From positions 62,001 through 126,000 of the forward strand of contig CAYFMN010000001.1 of NCBI GenBank assembly GCA_964344185.1: a stretch of DNA of 64,000 bases, written 5' to 3'. Made by a program: the position numbers and the translations under genes. The notes below the pieces were generated by a model. That model saw only the letters and a program-made list of their open reading frames with translations, did not search any database and was not told where the DNA came from. Of this stretch, positions 10,209-19,723 are shown piece by piece; the first letter of the stretch is position 1; the number at the start of each line of letters is the position of its first letter. This DNA comes from JAJDAT01 sp964344185. GTDB taxonomy: Bacteria; Nitrospinota; Nitrospinia; Nitrospinales; JAJDAT01.

Positions 10209-10279
10209 AAATTTAATATTTTTCCAAAGGGAAGGAATAAGAAGGTTCAGTCAATAAATTGAATAGGAAGCTTACCCGT

Positions 10280-10816
10280 TCAAACTACTGTCCATTGTTC
10301 AATATGATCCATTAATGTTTGAACGCTTTCATCAATAGCTTGATCGTTCGTACGAATAATAAGGTCGGGATTTTCGGGTTTTTCATAAACGTTTTTTTTA
10401 GAGAATCCAATCAAATTATCTATCTTACCTTCCAGGCTTTTTTGATACAACCCCTTGCTATCTCTTTTTATTAATATATCTAACGGCGTTTCAATATAAA
10501 TCTCAAAAAAACCTGAACCAATTGTCTCACGAGCTTTTTCTCTCGAAACTTTATATGGAGAAATAATAGGAACCATAATAACGTCATAATCCGGCATCTT
10601 TTCGACGCACAACTCCGATATCAATCTATTATTCTCCATGATATCTTCCTTTGAAAAAGACAAATGCTTATGCAAACTCCCACGAATAGCGTCGCCATCC
10701 AGAATTAGCGGGTTTAAATTATTTTCACGTAGTCTTGATGAGGTATTTTCGGCAATTGTTGTTTTACCTGCCCCCGACATTCCCGTGAACCACAGAACTA
10801 AAGAAGATTTCGCCAT
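10280..10816 (-). CDS. cysC: Adenylylsulfate (APS) kinase
   Basis: 178 aa. Walker A GMSGAGKTT at residues 12-20 and the LDGDAIR motif near 39-45 identify APS kinase, which phosphorylates APS with ATP to give PAPS and ADP. Length is normal for a stand-alone CysC. It sits 10 bp downstream of the sulfotransferase gene and upstream of the ATP sulfurylase fusion. The three genes together give a complete route from sulfate to a sulfated acceptor. No PAPS reductase is present in the window, which argues for sulfation rather than cysteine synthesis here. Confidence 0.92.
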   Translation of the reverse strand: MAKSSLVLWFTGMSGAGKTTIAENTSSRLRENNLNPLILDGDAIRGSLHKHLSFSKEDIMENNRLISELCVEKMPDYDVIMVPIISPYKVSREKARETIGSGFFEIYIETPLDILIKRDSKGLYQKSLEGKIDNLIGFSKKNVYEKPENPDLIIRTNDQAIDESVQTLMDHIEQWTVV

Positions 10817-10826
10817 AGTCTAAAAT

Positions 10827-11786
10827 TCAACCTATTTTTTTCAGCTTTTCCTGCCATTCAGGTTCTTGACCATATTTTAGTTTTTGCATAATATCGCCGC
10901 AAATTTCTTGAAATTGGTCAACCTGTTGTTCAGACCAATCTTTCCACTTTGGAAATGTATTTTTACGCGACTCGTGGAACTTTGCAGTTTTTAATTCGCC
11001 TTCATATTTAAAACTCAATTTTGTCCCATTTGGAAAGCTCGTTAAATATTCTAGTAAGTCCGTCATTTCCTCAATGTGTCTGGATTTATCGAAAAGTTTT
11101 TCATATTTGATCATTTTTGAATTTGGGTTTTTCGGTAAGCTTTCCAAAGCATATTGGGCGTGTTTACGCCAATACCAACAAAGCTTTTGAAATCTAGAAA
11201 ACGATTCCCAACAATTCCTAAAAGGATCGTCAAAACATCTTTTTGATGAAGGTCGGCTACCCGGAAAAAACTGAACAGGATCTCCAATAGAGTAGGGCGC
11301 AAAATACCCGTTACAAGAAGATCGTACCCAATCTCTACCATCTCTAATAATAAAAACCGTTTTAGAATTGGGGAACACTTTTGGAATGATATCTATTAAC
11401 CCAACCACTTGAAGGTTGCATTCGGCATAAACAGGGTTTTGAAGTTCTGATAAAAACCTATTTCTAAAATCGAACAAAATTTTCGAAGCTTTATCTTCGG
11501 AAATCTTTCCCATTTGTCTGGCCGCAGATAATCCTCTTGGATTTCCTAGAGGAGTTAATTTACCCAGGGTCATATTAAATAATCCAAAATCTCTTATTTT
11601 TCGCGCAAACTCAGGATAATTTTTCTTAAAATCAATGATAACGGAATCAAGTCGCCAAACGTCCGGTTCCTGATCCGAATAGCAACTGGGTATAGCAAGC
11701 TTAATTAATTCTGAAATAAAACGAGTTGCAGTTCTGCCTGCCGAAGTCACAAAAATACAAGGTTTTTCTATTGCGTGTTGGGACAT
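10827..11786 (-). CDS. PAPS-dependent sulfotransferase
   Basis: 319 aa. The N-terminal SAGRTATRF (residues 15-23) is the 5'-phosphosulfate-binding loop and KTVFIIRDGRDWVRSS is the 3'-phosphate-binding region of the P-loop sulfotransferase superfamily. These enzymes transfer sulfate from PAPS to hydroxyl or amino groups of carbohydrates, lipids or peptides. It is the first gene of a five-gene minus-strand operon with cysC and the ATP sulfurylase fusion. There is no signal peptide, so it should act in the cytoplasm on a precursor. Acceptor unknown, but a surface glycan or glycolipid is likely from the neighbours. Confidence 0.85.
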   Translation of the reverse strand: MSQHAIEKPCIFVTSAGRTATRFISELIKLAIPSCYSDQEPDVWRLDSVIIDFKKNYPEFARKIRDFGLFNMTLGKLTPLGNPRGLSAARQMGKISEDKASKILFDFRNRFLSELQNPVYAECNLQVVGLIDIIPKVFPNSKTVFIIRDGRDWVRSSCNGYFAPYSIGDPVQFFPGSRPSSKRCFDDPFRNCWESFSRFQKLCWYWRKHAQYALESLPKNPNSKMIKYEKLFDKSRHIEEMTDLLEYLTSFPNGTKLSFKYEGELKTAKFHESRKNTFPKWKDWSEQQVDQFQEICGDIMQKLKYGQEPEWQEKLKKIG

Positions 11787-12053
11787 TGATCTAAAAACCT
11801 GGAAGGTAAACTCAATCCTAAATAAAAAATGGGATGGCTACGAAGAATGAAGAGAGAAAGGCAGACACTTATTTGAAGCATATTTAACTATGAGTTTCTT
11901 AACGATAAGATCTTAACAAAATACCCCATATTACTCAAACCATTAAAATTCAAATTACGTTTTATTAGATGTAGAATAATATTCAATTATGCTAGTTTCC
12001 TCCATAGAACTATTGCAAGAAGATAATTCCACCTGCTTCATCTAATCTAATTT

Positions 12054-14584
12054 ATGACCGGGTTTATTTCTCAGTTAAAAATCAAACCAGTAAAAAACCT
12101 ACAGGCATTAATCGCTTTATTATATGTAGCGATTTCTTTTTTTGTCATTATCCGCCATGAATATATCAATGGAGAATTTTATTATTATTTTTTCAAAAGT
12201 CCACTTGAAGAAGTTTTTAGCGAATATTTTGACGATTTATTCGCAAAAAACTGGTATGCAAACGTAAATAAAATAATTTTTCCAATAAACTTTTGGCTCG
12301 TCACAACCATATTCTTTCTTTTAAATTCATTTATAAAAAAAACCTCAATAAATTTTAAGAACGCCCTATCTACATTTCGCTACGCGTTAATCTTTCACCT
12401 TTTTATTCTACTAGCTACTTATACAACAGAAATCATTCCCGACTTTTCTGTCATGCCTGGAAACGTTCCGCCAAGAGAGTTAATTAACAACTATCGAATC
12501 GTCTTTGTTGGAACGTTTTTTACTTTATATTACATATTTTGTTTCAATGAAATTAAGAGGCTAATTACAGATTCAATAGATTGGTATCAATGGTCGATAA
12601 TATTTTCCCCCTTAACGCTTTTTTTTCTGCCCTTCAAAACTATCCATATTTATAGCTTTAGCATTGCGTTAATCATCGCCATCTCTTTAATCAACAATCA
12701 AAATAGATTCGGTAAACATAAATGGAGTGAAATAGGTTTATCAAAATATGCGATATTGTTTATATCCATTTTAGCTTTATTTTTTAGATTTAAATATGTA
12801 GAGTTTTTCATCTCTTCAGGCGAACAAATAATAATTTTTAATGCCGATGGCGAAGCGTATTACAATTCAGCAAAGAATTTTTTTACAGGAAATATCGAAG
12901 GAGTCAATTTTTATCAAACTCCATTATATTCATTTTATTTGTCGGCTTTCTTTGAATTATTCGGCCCTAAACTTTCTTCTATTTTCTACTGCCAAGCTTT
13001 AATTGGATCAACAGTACCTCTAATTATTTATGGCATACTCACAAGGTTTAAATATTCTTTTGCAGGTATTTTAGCCGCATTTTTTATAGCGACAGATCCA
13101 TTATGCATACATTATTCTGTATCTATTAATAGATCTTCCCCTTTATTGGTAACAATACCTCTTATTATTTTTTTGTGCCTTCATTTAGAAAAAAACTTCT
13201 CACCAACTAAGTTTCTAATTTTGGGAAGTTTAGCAGTGGCAACATTTTATATGGGGCCCGAAACCTTGCCGATTTTATTGGGAATAGGAGGTTATGTAAT
13301 TTATTTATCCATCCAAAAAGGTTCGGGTTTAATTAAAACGTGGTCATACACAGCGTTCTTCCTAATCGGAGTTTCAATTATTAGCATCCCGATAAACGCT
13401 ATCCATCATAAAGCTTTTGGAAAGTGGATATTACTGGGAAGAGATTCACAGGCGGATCATACTTCAACTTTTTTNNNNNNNNNNNNNNNNAAAGCAGTCC
13501 GCCAATAAAAAAAATGATCGAAATGGGTTTTAACCCAATTAGCGATCCTCAAAATAGTTTAGAGTTATTTCTACAACAACCATTAACTATTATTAAACTA
13601 ATTGTTGAAAAATTAATTATAGAACTGCCTGGCTTCTTATTAGATCCGGAGGCTGTATACTTTGCGCCAATTCATTTAAACATGGAGTCTTTTTATGGCG
13701 CCCATCTCCAATTTTATATTTATTTATTTTTGATAATTGGCGGCATTTATTTAATTAAAACTCCAAGAACAACCTTTCAAAGTAAAGCTTTAATTTTTGG
13801 ACCTATTATATGCCAAGCGGTCATGACCTCAATCGTCATATTTGGGACTAACAGATTTCGAGCTCCAATTGTTCCCCTAAATTTTATCTTAGTTGGTATT
13901 GGAGTTTGGATAGCGCTTTTTTATAGAATTCTACCTATTACCAGCCGCAAAACCAACTTTTCTAAATTTCCAGCGCTTATTTCTTCAACGCTAAAAAACA
14001 AACATAGTTATTTAACAACTTGCCAAACTTTCATTTTTATTGGATTAATTTTCTCAGTATTTTCATCTAATAAAGTAAACATACACCCCAATTATAAGTT
14101 TTCAAAATGGATGGCAGAAAAAAATGGCAACTCCATTGTTGAAACTTTTAGTTTAAAGATAAACTCGGCAGTAGTAGTCTTTATTGTTAATACTGGAGAA
14201 AAAAACGGGAAAAATCTAAAAGCTTCCATTCCAATTTGCAACTTCTTAATTCCTGGGAAACCCCCATTTTTTGTTTTTAGTAATGGCAAAAAATTTCTTA
14301 ACCAACCTAAACGCATTCAAAGAGGATGCTCAATAGTCAAAGTGGAAATACCTTTTTTTGAAAATGCCGAAGCTCTTTATCTTTATTTCTACAACTCTGA
14401 AGACGGTGATTTAGATTTGTTCGACTCCAGAAGTTTAATGGCTAACTTTCACGGACAAATAATACCCGTTCAGTTTTATCAAAAAATGAAATTAAAAAAT
14501 AAAATGATTAACTCAGAGGTAAATCAAAATTACCGAAACTATTCTAAGGAAGGAATTTTAATTGGAGAACCTATGGTGTATTAG
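12054..14584 (+). CDS. Polytopic GT-C-like membrane protein, split by an assembly gap
   Basis: One gene read as two frames around the N run at 13475-13490. About 838 aa if the gap is about 2 bases rather than 16, since frame continuity needs a length that leaves remainder 2 modulo 3. The N-terminal part has several helices. The segment FNADGEAYYNSAKNFFTG, followed by QTPLYSFYLSAFF, is the acidic first loop and following helix typical of GT39/PMT-like glycosyltransferases. The C-terminal about 150 residues are soluble and predicted periplasmic. ATG start. It is divergent from the sulfation operon, with 267 bp between. It probably transfers a sugar from a lipid carrier; substrate unknown. Confidence 0.65.
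13475..13490. other. Assembly gap (16 N) inside GT-C-like gene
   Basis: Sixteen N between a T-rich left flank and an A-rich right flank. The reading frames on the two sides differ, so the stated gap length cannot be exact. A true length of 2 bases (or 2 plus a multiple of 3) would restore one open frame. Confidence 0.95.
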
Positions 14585-14670
14585 ATTATGAAAGTCATAC
14601 GCATAACTGGAGAAGTCTAAAAGCCGACCATCTAGCTTTATGAAAACGAAGGAAAAACTTAATTTTTTAA

Positions 14671-15075
14671 TTATTCCTCTAAGCCAAAAACCTTCATGTA
14701 GTATGAAAAGGAATCTTTTACTGTAATAATTCCAACAATTTTCCCGCCATCTGTAACAGTAAGATGTCTGGTATTATTGTCAGTCATAAACTCAATCCCC
14801 TGCAAAATATGTTGATTCCTATCCATTGTATAAATTGGAACATTCATTATTTCTGAAATTGAGGTTTCATGGGACAAACCGCCTCCTACTACTTTTCTGG
14901 TAAAATCTCTTTCGGTCACAATCCCAGTATACTCGTCGTCCACTTTGACCAAAATAGCGCTGACGCCTTCCTCTTCCATTAATTTTGCGGCGGCCTGTAC
15001 ATTCTCCTTTGAGTCAATACTCGTAACAGGAGATTTCATATAATCGCCTAGTCTTTCTTTGGGTTCGTCAGACAT
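14671..15075 (-). CDS. CBS domain-pair protein
   Basis: 134 aa consisting almost entirely of two CBS domains (about 13-68 and 78-132). The markers are GVSAILVKVDDEYTGIVTERDFTRKV in the first and TRHLTVTDGGKIVGIITVKD in the second. Stand-alone CBS pairs bind adenine nucleotides and regulate partner proteins. ATG start with a strong GGGAGG ribosome-binding site. It is followed on the same strand by nothing close, and the nearest upstream minus-strand gene is the phosphoesterase. The partner cannot be named from sequence. Confidence 0.88.
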   Translation of the reverse strand: MSDEPKERLGDYMKSPVTSIDSKENVQAAAKLMEEEGVSAILVKVDDEYTGIVTERDFTRKVVGGGLSHETSISEIMNVPIYTMDRNQHILQGIEFMTDNNTRHLTVTDGGKIVGIITVKDSFSYYMKVFGLEE

Positions 15076-15159
15076 AATTGCCTCCCATTTTTTTAGGACA
15101 CATCGATTTATACAAAATTTAATAAATCAAAATTAAAGTTAGTCTTACTATAAAATAAA

Positions 15160-15627
15160 TTAATCTTTAATCAAAGAGATGATTTCAGTTTTAACAGTAT
15201 CGTCACATAATTGCAATAAACCAACCGTGATTGGTAAGTTAAAACGTTTTGGGCCAGCGCTTCCAGGATTGAAATAGAGGGTATCGTCTGATTGCTGGTT
15301 TAGTGGCTTGTGAGAATGGCCAAAAACAACGATATTTTTTATCAAGTCCGATTTTTTGCAAACTTCCTTCGGAACTTCCTTGAAAATATGCTGAATTAAA
15401 ATACGTTTTTTACATAAGTTAAGGTTCAGTTTTTCTTTATATCTCGCCGGTAACCCCCAATCATTATTGCCTAAAACAGCTTTGACAGGAGCTAAAGATT
15501 CTAATTCAATTAAAACATTTTGATCGCCAATATCGCCAGCGTGAAATATTAAATCAACGCCATCAAAAACGCTAAATATTTCTGGCCTGACTAAATTATG
15601 CGTATCTGAAATAACGCCAATTTTCAC
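15160..15627 (-). CDS. YfcE/MJ0936-type metallophosphoesterase
   Basis: 155 aa. The calcineurin-like motifs are in order: SDTHN, HAGDIGD, LGNND and FGHSHKP, followed by NPGSAGPKR, which is typical of the YfcE/VPS29-like subfamily. These are small cytosolic phosphodiesterases that use two metal ions; physiological substrates are mostly unknown. GTG start. The gene lies between the SYLF protein and the CBS protein on the same strand, but spacing does not prove an operon. Confidence 0.88.
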   Translation of the reverse strand: MKIGVISDTHNLVRPEIFSVFDGVDLIFHAGDIGDQNVLIELESLAPVKAVLGNNDWGLPARYKEKLNLNLCKKRILIQHIFKEVPKEVCKKSDLIKNIVVFGHSHKPLNQQSDDTLYFNPGSAGPKRFNLPITVGLLQLCDDTVKTEIISLIKD

Positions 15628-15662
15628 AAAAAAATCGTAGTTTCTAAAAAGTTGTTAAAAAA

Positions 15663-16241
15663 TTATTTACTTAATTTAGTAAATTTAGAACCTTCCAAAG
15701 TCAAGTTGTACATAAGACCTTTTTGACCAAAAACAAAGGCTACAATTGGATCTTTAACATTAACCGTATCCAGAGAATCGCCCATTCCAACAGTTATTAA
15801 AGCAACCGAACCATCAACGCCCGCCTTCCATCCCTCACTCGACCTAAAATCATCTAATGTCTTTTGCTCCATGAACGCTAAAACCACTGTTTTTGCTTGA
15901 GCGCCTAATTGAAAACCAAAAGAAGCCGCAACAGTATTATAATAATCGACAGTCTTGTTATTTATTCTCAAAGCTCCTTCGCCATATTCGCCGCCAATTC
16001 CAAAACCGGCTTTTATTACCTGAGGAAAAACTAAAACTCCTTTAGACCCATCTAAAAAACTTTTACCGCCTGGCATTTCATCATAAAACCGTTTTAACGC
16101 TTCATCTACGCTAACATCAATTTCCTTAGCGGATGCAGCGTAAACAACGCTAGTTTGAGCTAAACAAAAGGAACCCAATAACAGAAATAAAAAAACAATA
16201 GAATAGTTTTTTTTAATTCCAGCTTTTTTAAAAATATTCAT
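15663..16241 (-). CDS. Secreted SYLF-domain (YSC84-like) lipid-binding protein
   Basis: 192 aa. A signal peptide covers about residues 1-35 (KNYSIVFLFLLLGSFCLA..VYA). The rest is a SYLF/YSC84 domain: GVLVFPQVIKAGFGIGGEYGEG, YYNTVAASFGFQLGAQAKTVVLAF. In bacteria these are periplasmic or outer-membrane-associated proteins of poorly known role; eukaryotic relatives bind phosphoinositides. A GAGGAAAAA site precedes the ATG. The phosphoesterase gene starts 35 bp downstream on the same strand. Confidence 0.85.
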   Translation of the reverse strand: MNIFKKAGIKKNYSIVFLFLLLGSFCLAQTSVVYAASAKEIDVSVDEALKRFYDEMPGGKSFLDGSKGVLVFPQVIKAGFGIGGEYGEGALRINNKTVDYYNTVAASFGFQLGAQAKTVVLAFMEQKTLDDFRSSEGWKAGVDGSVALITVGMGDSLDTVNVKDPIVAFVFGQKGLMYNLTLEGSKFTKLSK

Positions 16242-16296
16242 TTTTTCCTCAAAAAAATTAGCGATCTATTCAAGTAAAAACAATTTAACCGAGTTA

Positions 16297-16947
16297 TTAT
16301 TCTTTTAGTTTAGTTTCTATTTTTTTCCTTTCTTCAATTTCAGCTTTTAGTTTCTCATTAGTCTTTGTCAATTCCTCAGTTTTTTCTTCGACCATTTTTT
16401 CGAGGTTCCCCATATACATTTTAAGCTTTTGCTCCGCCTTTCTTGTCTGTCGAATTTCGGATTTTAATTGTTCGTTTGCTTTAATTAAATCGACGGTCCT
16501 TTCTTCGACCACTTCCTCCAAATAACCGCTGTATTTCTTTAACTTTTGCAAAGCTTTTTTAAGCTTTAAATGGGTTTGAACCCTAGCCAAAACTTCTTCT
16601 TGACGGAACGGCTTAGTAATATAATCGACAGCCCCCAGGGAAAATCCTTTAAGCATATCTTCGGTTTCTGTTTTTGCCGTAATAAATAAGATTGGAATAC
16701 TTGCCGTATTTTCTATCTCCTTCAACCTTTTACAAGTTTCAAAACCATCTATTCCATTAGGCATCATGATATCCAATAGAATCAAATCTATTGGATTTTT
16801 CTCGGCAATTTTCAGGGCTATTTCTCCACTCGGAGCTGCGAATATCGTATATTTTTCAATTTCCAAAGTTTTTCGCAAAACATCAATATTCATTGGAGTA
16901 TCGTCAACTAAAAGAATAGAGCTGCCTACTAAATCTTCGTTATTCAT
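16297..16947 (-). CDS. Response regulator with receiver domain and duplicated coiled coil
   Basis: 216 aa from the ATG at 16947, which has an AGGA site 8 bases upstream; a TTG at 16971 would add eight residues. The receiver domain (about residues 8-130) has the acidic pair in LLVDDTP, the phosphorylated Asp in LILLDIMMP and the Lys in DYITKPF. The C-terminus is a coiled coil made of two near-identical 39-residue units (GYLEEVVEERTVDL and GNLEKMVEEKTEEL are the matching segments). No output domain follows. Such proteins usually continue into a kinase, cyclase or phosphatase domain, so this one may be shortened or act by protein contact. Confidence 0.82.
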   Translation of the reverse strand: MNNEDLVGSSILLVDDTPMNIDVLRKTLEIEKYTIFAAPSGEIALKIAEKNPIDLILLDIMMPNGIDGFETCKRLKEIENTASIPILFITAKTETEDMLKGFSLGAVDYITKPFRQEEVLARVQTHLKLKKALQKLKKYSGYLEEVVEERTVDLIKANEQLKSEIRQTRKAEQKLKMYMGNLEKMVEEKTEELTKTNEKLKAEIEERKKIETKLKE

Positions 16948-17229
16948 GTTTTGTCCTAATGAGTTTTCCAAGTTATATCAATTAGTTTGAGTCAATAAAA
17001 AATCTATAATGACACTCCATCGATTAATACATTTGAGATCTTATATTCCCCTTATATATAATTTGCATAAGAGGGGATAGAATGGCCGGTCATTTTTCTA
17101 AAACTAAGTAATTGAAAAATTATGCTTTAAATTTTACTACATTATTGGGAAATTAAAAGAAAAACTAAAAGGAGGGATATTTTTGACTAGAAGCGCTAGA
17201 TGCTTTGCATGTGAGGCTTGGGGCTTTCT

Positions 17230-17508
17230 CTACAATCCGTTTTTGGCAAGATATTCGTTATAATGCTTTTCGAATAAAACATCCCACTCTGAAGTTCCCT
17301 CTCTTAAAGGTTTACTTGTATAAGAAGCAAGTATTTTTCTAACTTCAATTTCAGCTTGATCATCAACTTTTAATTCATCCAAAAATACTTTCATAATTTC
17401 CAACCGAACATCGTTAAGCGGAATTTTATAGTCCAAATCATCCATTTTATCAAAATCTTTTACAATCAACGAACTAATATGGTTGACTTTATCTCTACTA
17501 ATTTTCAT
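17230..17508 (-). CDS. DUF507 family protein (second of pair)
   Basis: 92 aa. The start MKISRDKVNHISSLIV, the central region DYKIPLNDVRLEIMKVF and the end EWDVLFEKHYNEYLAKNGL match DUF507, a small helical family found in Aquificae, Nitrospirae/Nitrospinae and deltaproteobacterial groups, usually as two adjacent genes. Function is not known. It lies 31 bp downstream of its paralogue and is probably cotranscribed. Confidence 0.82.
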   Translation of the reverse strand: MKISRDKVNHISSLIVKDFDKMDDLDYKIPLNDVRLEIMKVFLDELKVDDQAEIEVRKILASYTSKPLREGTSEWDVLFEKHYNEYLAKNGL

Positions 17509-17539
17509 ATAAGTTTAAAGTTTTCTCTTAATTATAAGA

Positions 17540-17821
17540 TTAAAGAATTAAGCCTCGTTCCCGAACAAGCTTAGACTTCACCATTTGAAATACTCGTCCA
17601 TAATCCATCATACTGCGTTCGTAATCTTGCGTTTTTGACTCCAATAAAGTTTTTACCTCTTCATTGAGTTGATCTTCTACCATTAGATCTTTGGTAATAA
17701 TAGAATTTATAATTGCGGTAAGTTTATCCGCAGATTCGTCCCAAATAATGAAATCACTTTTTAACAAATGATTTGCAATTTTATGAGAAATTCTATCTAC
17801 TAATTTTTGGCTTAATCTCAT
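17540..17821 (-). CDS. DUF507 family protein (first of pair)
   Basis: 93 aa. MRLSQKLVDRISHKIANHLL at the start and VFQMVKSKLVRERGL at the end match DUF507. It is paralogous to the downstream gene, with low identity but the same length and helix order. A conserved tandem of two divergent copies suggests the products form a heterodimer; that is inference. ATG start; no clear ribosome-binding site close to it. Confidence 0.8.
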   Translation of the reverse strand: MRLSQKLVDRISHKIANHLLKSDFIIWDESADKLTAIINSIITKDLMVEDQLNEEVKTLLESKTQDYERSMMDYGRVFQMVKSKLVRERGLIL

Positions 17822-18154
17822 AACAAATTTACTTTCCTGATACCAAATATTTTACTTTTTTTGCTTTAGACGGATACAATTAAACTGTTAAGTTCCCCAA
17901 AACCCATTTTCAATTGACTTTTGGGAGTTTAATTATCCAATATTTCCCAAAGTGAATCAAATATTTCTAGCTAATTAAGTTATCCCTAGTTATAATCCTG
18001 TCTTTTGTGAAAAAGAAAGAAGTAATTTATATAAGAAAAACTCAGCTATTAGAATTTTATTGTATAATTACGTATTCAAAAGATATACAAAAGCTTTGAT
18101 TTTTATATACTAAGAGCTTCACTTAATAAGTTTCAATAATTATAGAGAGTCTCC
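17822..18154. other. Intergenic region between DUF507 pair and tatC
   Basis: 333 bp of AT-rich sequence between divergent genes. It must carry promoters for both sides. TATAAT occurs on the plus strand at 17991-17996 and 18063-18068, but neither has a convincing -35 box at the right distance. An imperfect inverted repeat CCCAAAA...TTTTGGG spans about 17900-17930. No RNA gene or further open frame is visible. Confidence 0.5.
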
Positions 18155-19000
18155 GTGGTACAGACAGTTAAGTTTACAGAACAAGTCCCAATCAGCTCCC
18201 ACCTCAAAGAATTAAAAGATCGTTTCATAATTGTCGGAGGAACTGTACTTTTTTTTCTGGGAGTTTGTTTTTATTTTCGCGATTATTTACTTGATTGGCT
18301 CCAAAAACCAATTCCGAAGGAATTCAAAAACTTAACTTTCATTTCCCCAACCGAGCCATTCTTTACCGCAATAAAAGTAGCCCTTATGGGTTCTCTTTTT
18401 ATTTCGATGCCGGTAATCCTGTTTCATACTTGGAAATTCATAGCCCCAGGCCTTAAAGTTCGCGAAAAGAAAATTACAATGCTTTTTACAATTTCTGGAA
18501 CTGCATTTTTTCTTTTTGGCGGTGTGTTTTGTTACTTTTTAGTGCTTCCTCTAGGATTAAAGTTTTTGCTTATATTTGGCGCAAGTTATTGGAAGATGGA
18601 AGTGACTATTGGGCTATATTACTCTTTTACCCTTAAACTTATTTTAGCTTTTGCCTTTGCTTTTCAAACTCCCCTGGTACTGGTTTTTATGACCAAGTTA
18701 GGAATAATAAGCACAGTTAAAATGAGACTTTATAGAAAATGGGCTTTTTTAGGTTGTTTCGTAGTATCTGCAGTTTTAACTCCTCCGGACGTAATTACTC
18801 AAATTTTATTAGCTGTCCCTCTATATGGACTTTATGAGTTTGGAATTTTTGTTTCTTATTTCTTTGAAGACCCCAAAACTCGACAAGAAGCTGTGGAACA
18901 AATAATCGCTCAAAGAGAGGCCAAAAAGACGGCAAAGGCTCAAAAAATGAAAACTGCCGCAAAGCCTAAAAAGCGGGCCAAAAAAACTGCAACAGGTTAG
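18155..19000 (+). CDS. tatC: Sec-independent protein translocase TatC
   Basis: 281 aa with six membrane helices. The family signatures are present: SHLKELKDRFI near the N-terminus, FISPTEPFFTAIKVAL in the first periplasmic loop and FHTWKFIAPGLKVREKK before helix 3. TatC is the receptor for twin-arginine signal peptides in the inner membrane. The last about 25 residues form a Lys/Ala-rich cytoplasmic tail longer than usual. GTG start with a GAGAG site. No tatA or tatB is in the window, so the small subunits are encoded elsewhere. Confidence 0.95.
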   Translation: MVQTVKFTEQVPISSHLKELKDRFIIVGGTVLFFLGVCFYFRDYLLDWLQKPIPKEFKNLTFISPTEPFFTAIKVALMGSLFISMPVILFHTWKFIAPGLKVREKKITMLFTISGTAFFLFGGVFCYFLVLPLGLKFLLIFGASYWKMEVTIGLYYSFTLKLILAFAFAFQTPLVLVFMTKLGIISTVKMRLYRKWAFLGCFVVSAVLTPPDVITQILLAVPLYGLYEFGIFVSYFFEDPKTRQEAVEQIIAQREAKKTAKAQKMKTAAKPKKRAKKTATG

Positions 19001-19022
19001 TTTTCCCTTTAAAGTTAAACCT

Positions 19023-19703
19023 TTAGAGTAGGAAAGTAAGAATAGGAATTAACTCTGAAAAATAATTCAACAAAATTAATTTCGACAAGCTTGAAAACAG
19101 TTGAAATAAAATTGCCGGAGTCATTGAGCCCGTAAAACAAAATAGAGTGGAACCAATTAAACCCAATCCAAAATAACCTAAGACTATCTTTAATTTTAAA
19201 ACAGGCAGCAAAATAGCCGATAGGTAAATGGCTAAAACCAAGTTAAACCGATTCTTCAAAGGTTGCGTAAAAAAACATAAAAAAACTGTTTGCTCTATTA
19301 CTGCGAAAATAAAAATTTTAACGAAATGAACGCTGTTTGAATAACGGTCTAAAATAGGATAAATAGGTTTATCAACTAAAAAGCTCTTTTCCCCAACTCC
19401 AATAATGGTAAAAAGATAACTTAACCCCAAAAGAGATAAAAACAGGAAAAGACCCAGCCCCAAACCAATGAAAAGATTTCGAAAAAAAACTTTTTTCGAA
19501 CTAAACTCTTGGCTAAATGTTATTTTTTTTGAATAAATAAGCCAAACAAACGTAAAAAATGAGAAAGCTTCAAAGTAGAAATTCGACCAGGGGTTTGCCG
19601 GACTAAAAATAAACTTCCAAATAGGAATAAATAGCAGAAAATAAATTAGAAAAACATTAATCGAAATCTTAAAACTAATAAGGGGAGGGGGTTGAATCCG
19701 CAA
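19023..19703 (-). CDS. Polytopic membrane protein, possible degenerate CPBP family
   Basis: 226 aa, six or seven hydrophobic helices, TTG start. The segment FAVIEQTVFLCFFTQPLKNRF has the position and hydrophobic context of CPBP intramembrane protease motif 1, but the double Glu and the Arg (EExxxR) are not there and the later His motifs are missing. If related, it is not a functional protease. It converges on tatC with 22 bp between stops. Confidence 0.45.
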   Translation of the reverse strand: MRIQPPPLISFKISINVFLIYFLLFIPIWKFIFSPANPWSNFYFEAFSFFTFVWLIYSKKITFSQEFSSKKVFFRNLFIGLGLGLFLFLSLLGLSYLFTIIGVGEKSFLVDKPIYPILDRYSNSVHFVKIFIFAVIEQTVFLCFFTQPLKNRFNLVLAIYLSAILLPVLKLKIVLGYFGLGLIGSTLFCFTGSMTPAILFQLFSSLSKLILLNYFSELIPILTFLL

Positions 19704-19723
19704 AGGAAGCGTAAAGTTTTAGA

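Noticed and set aside
17183..17263. 26-codon TTG frame with a good GGAGG site, containing a C-x2-C
   Set aside because: It runs antisense into the end of a DUF507 gene, is very short, and I cannot separate it from chance without expression or conservation data.
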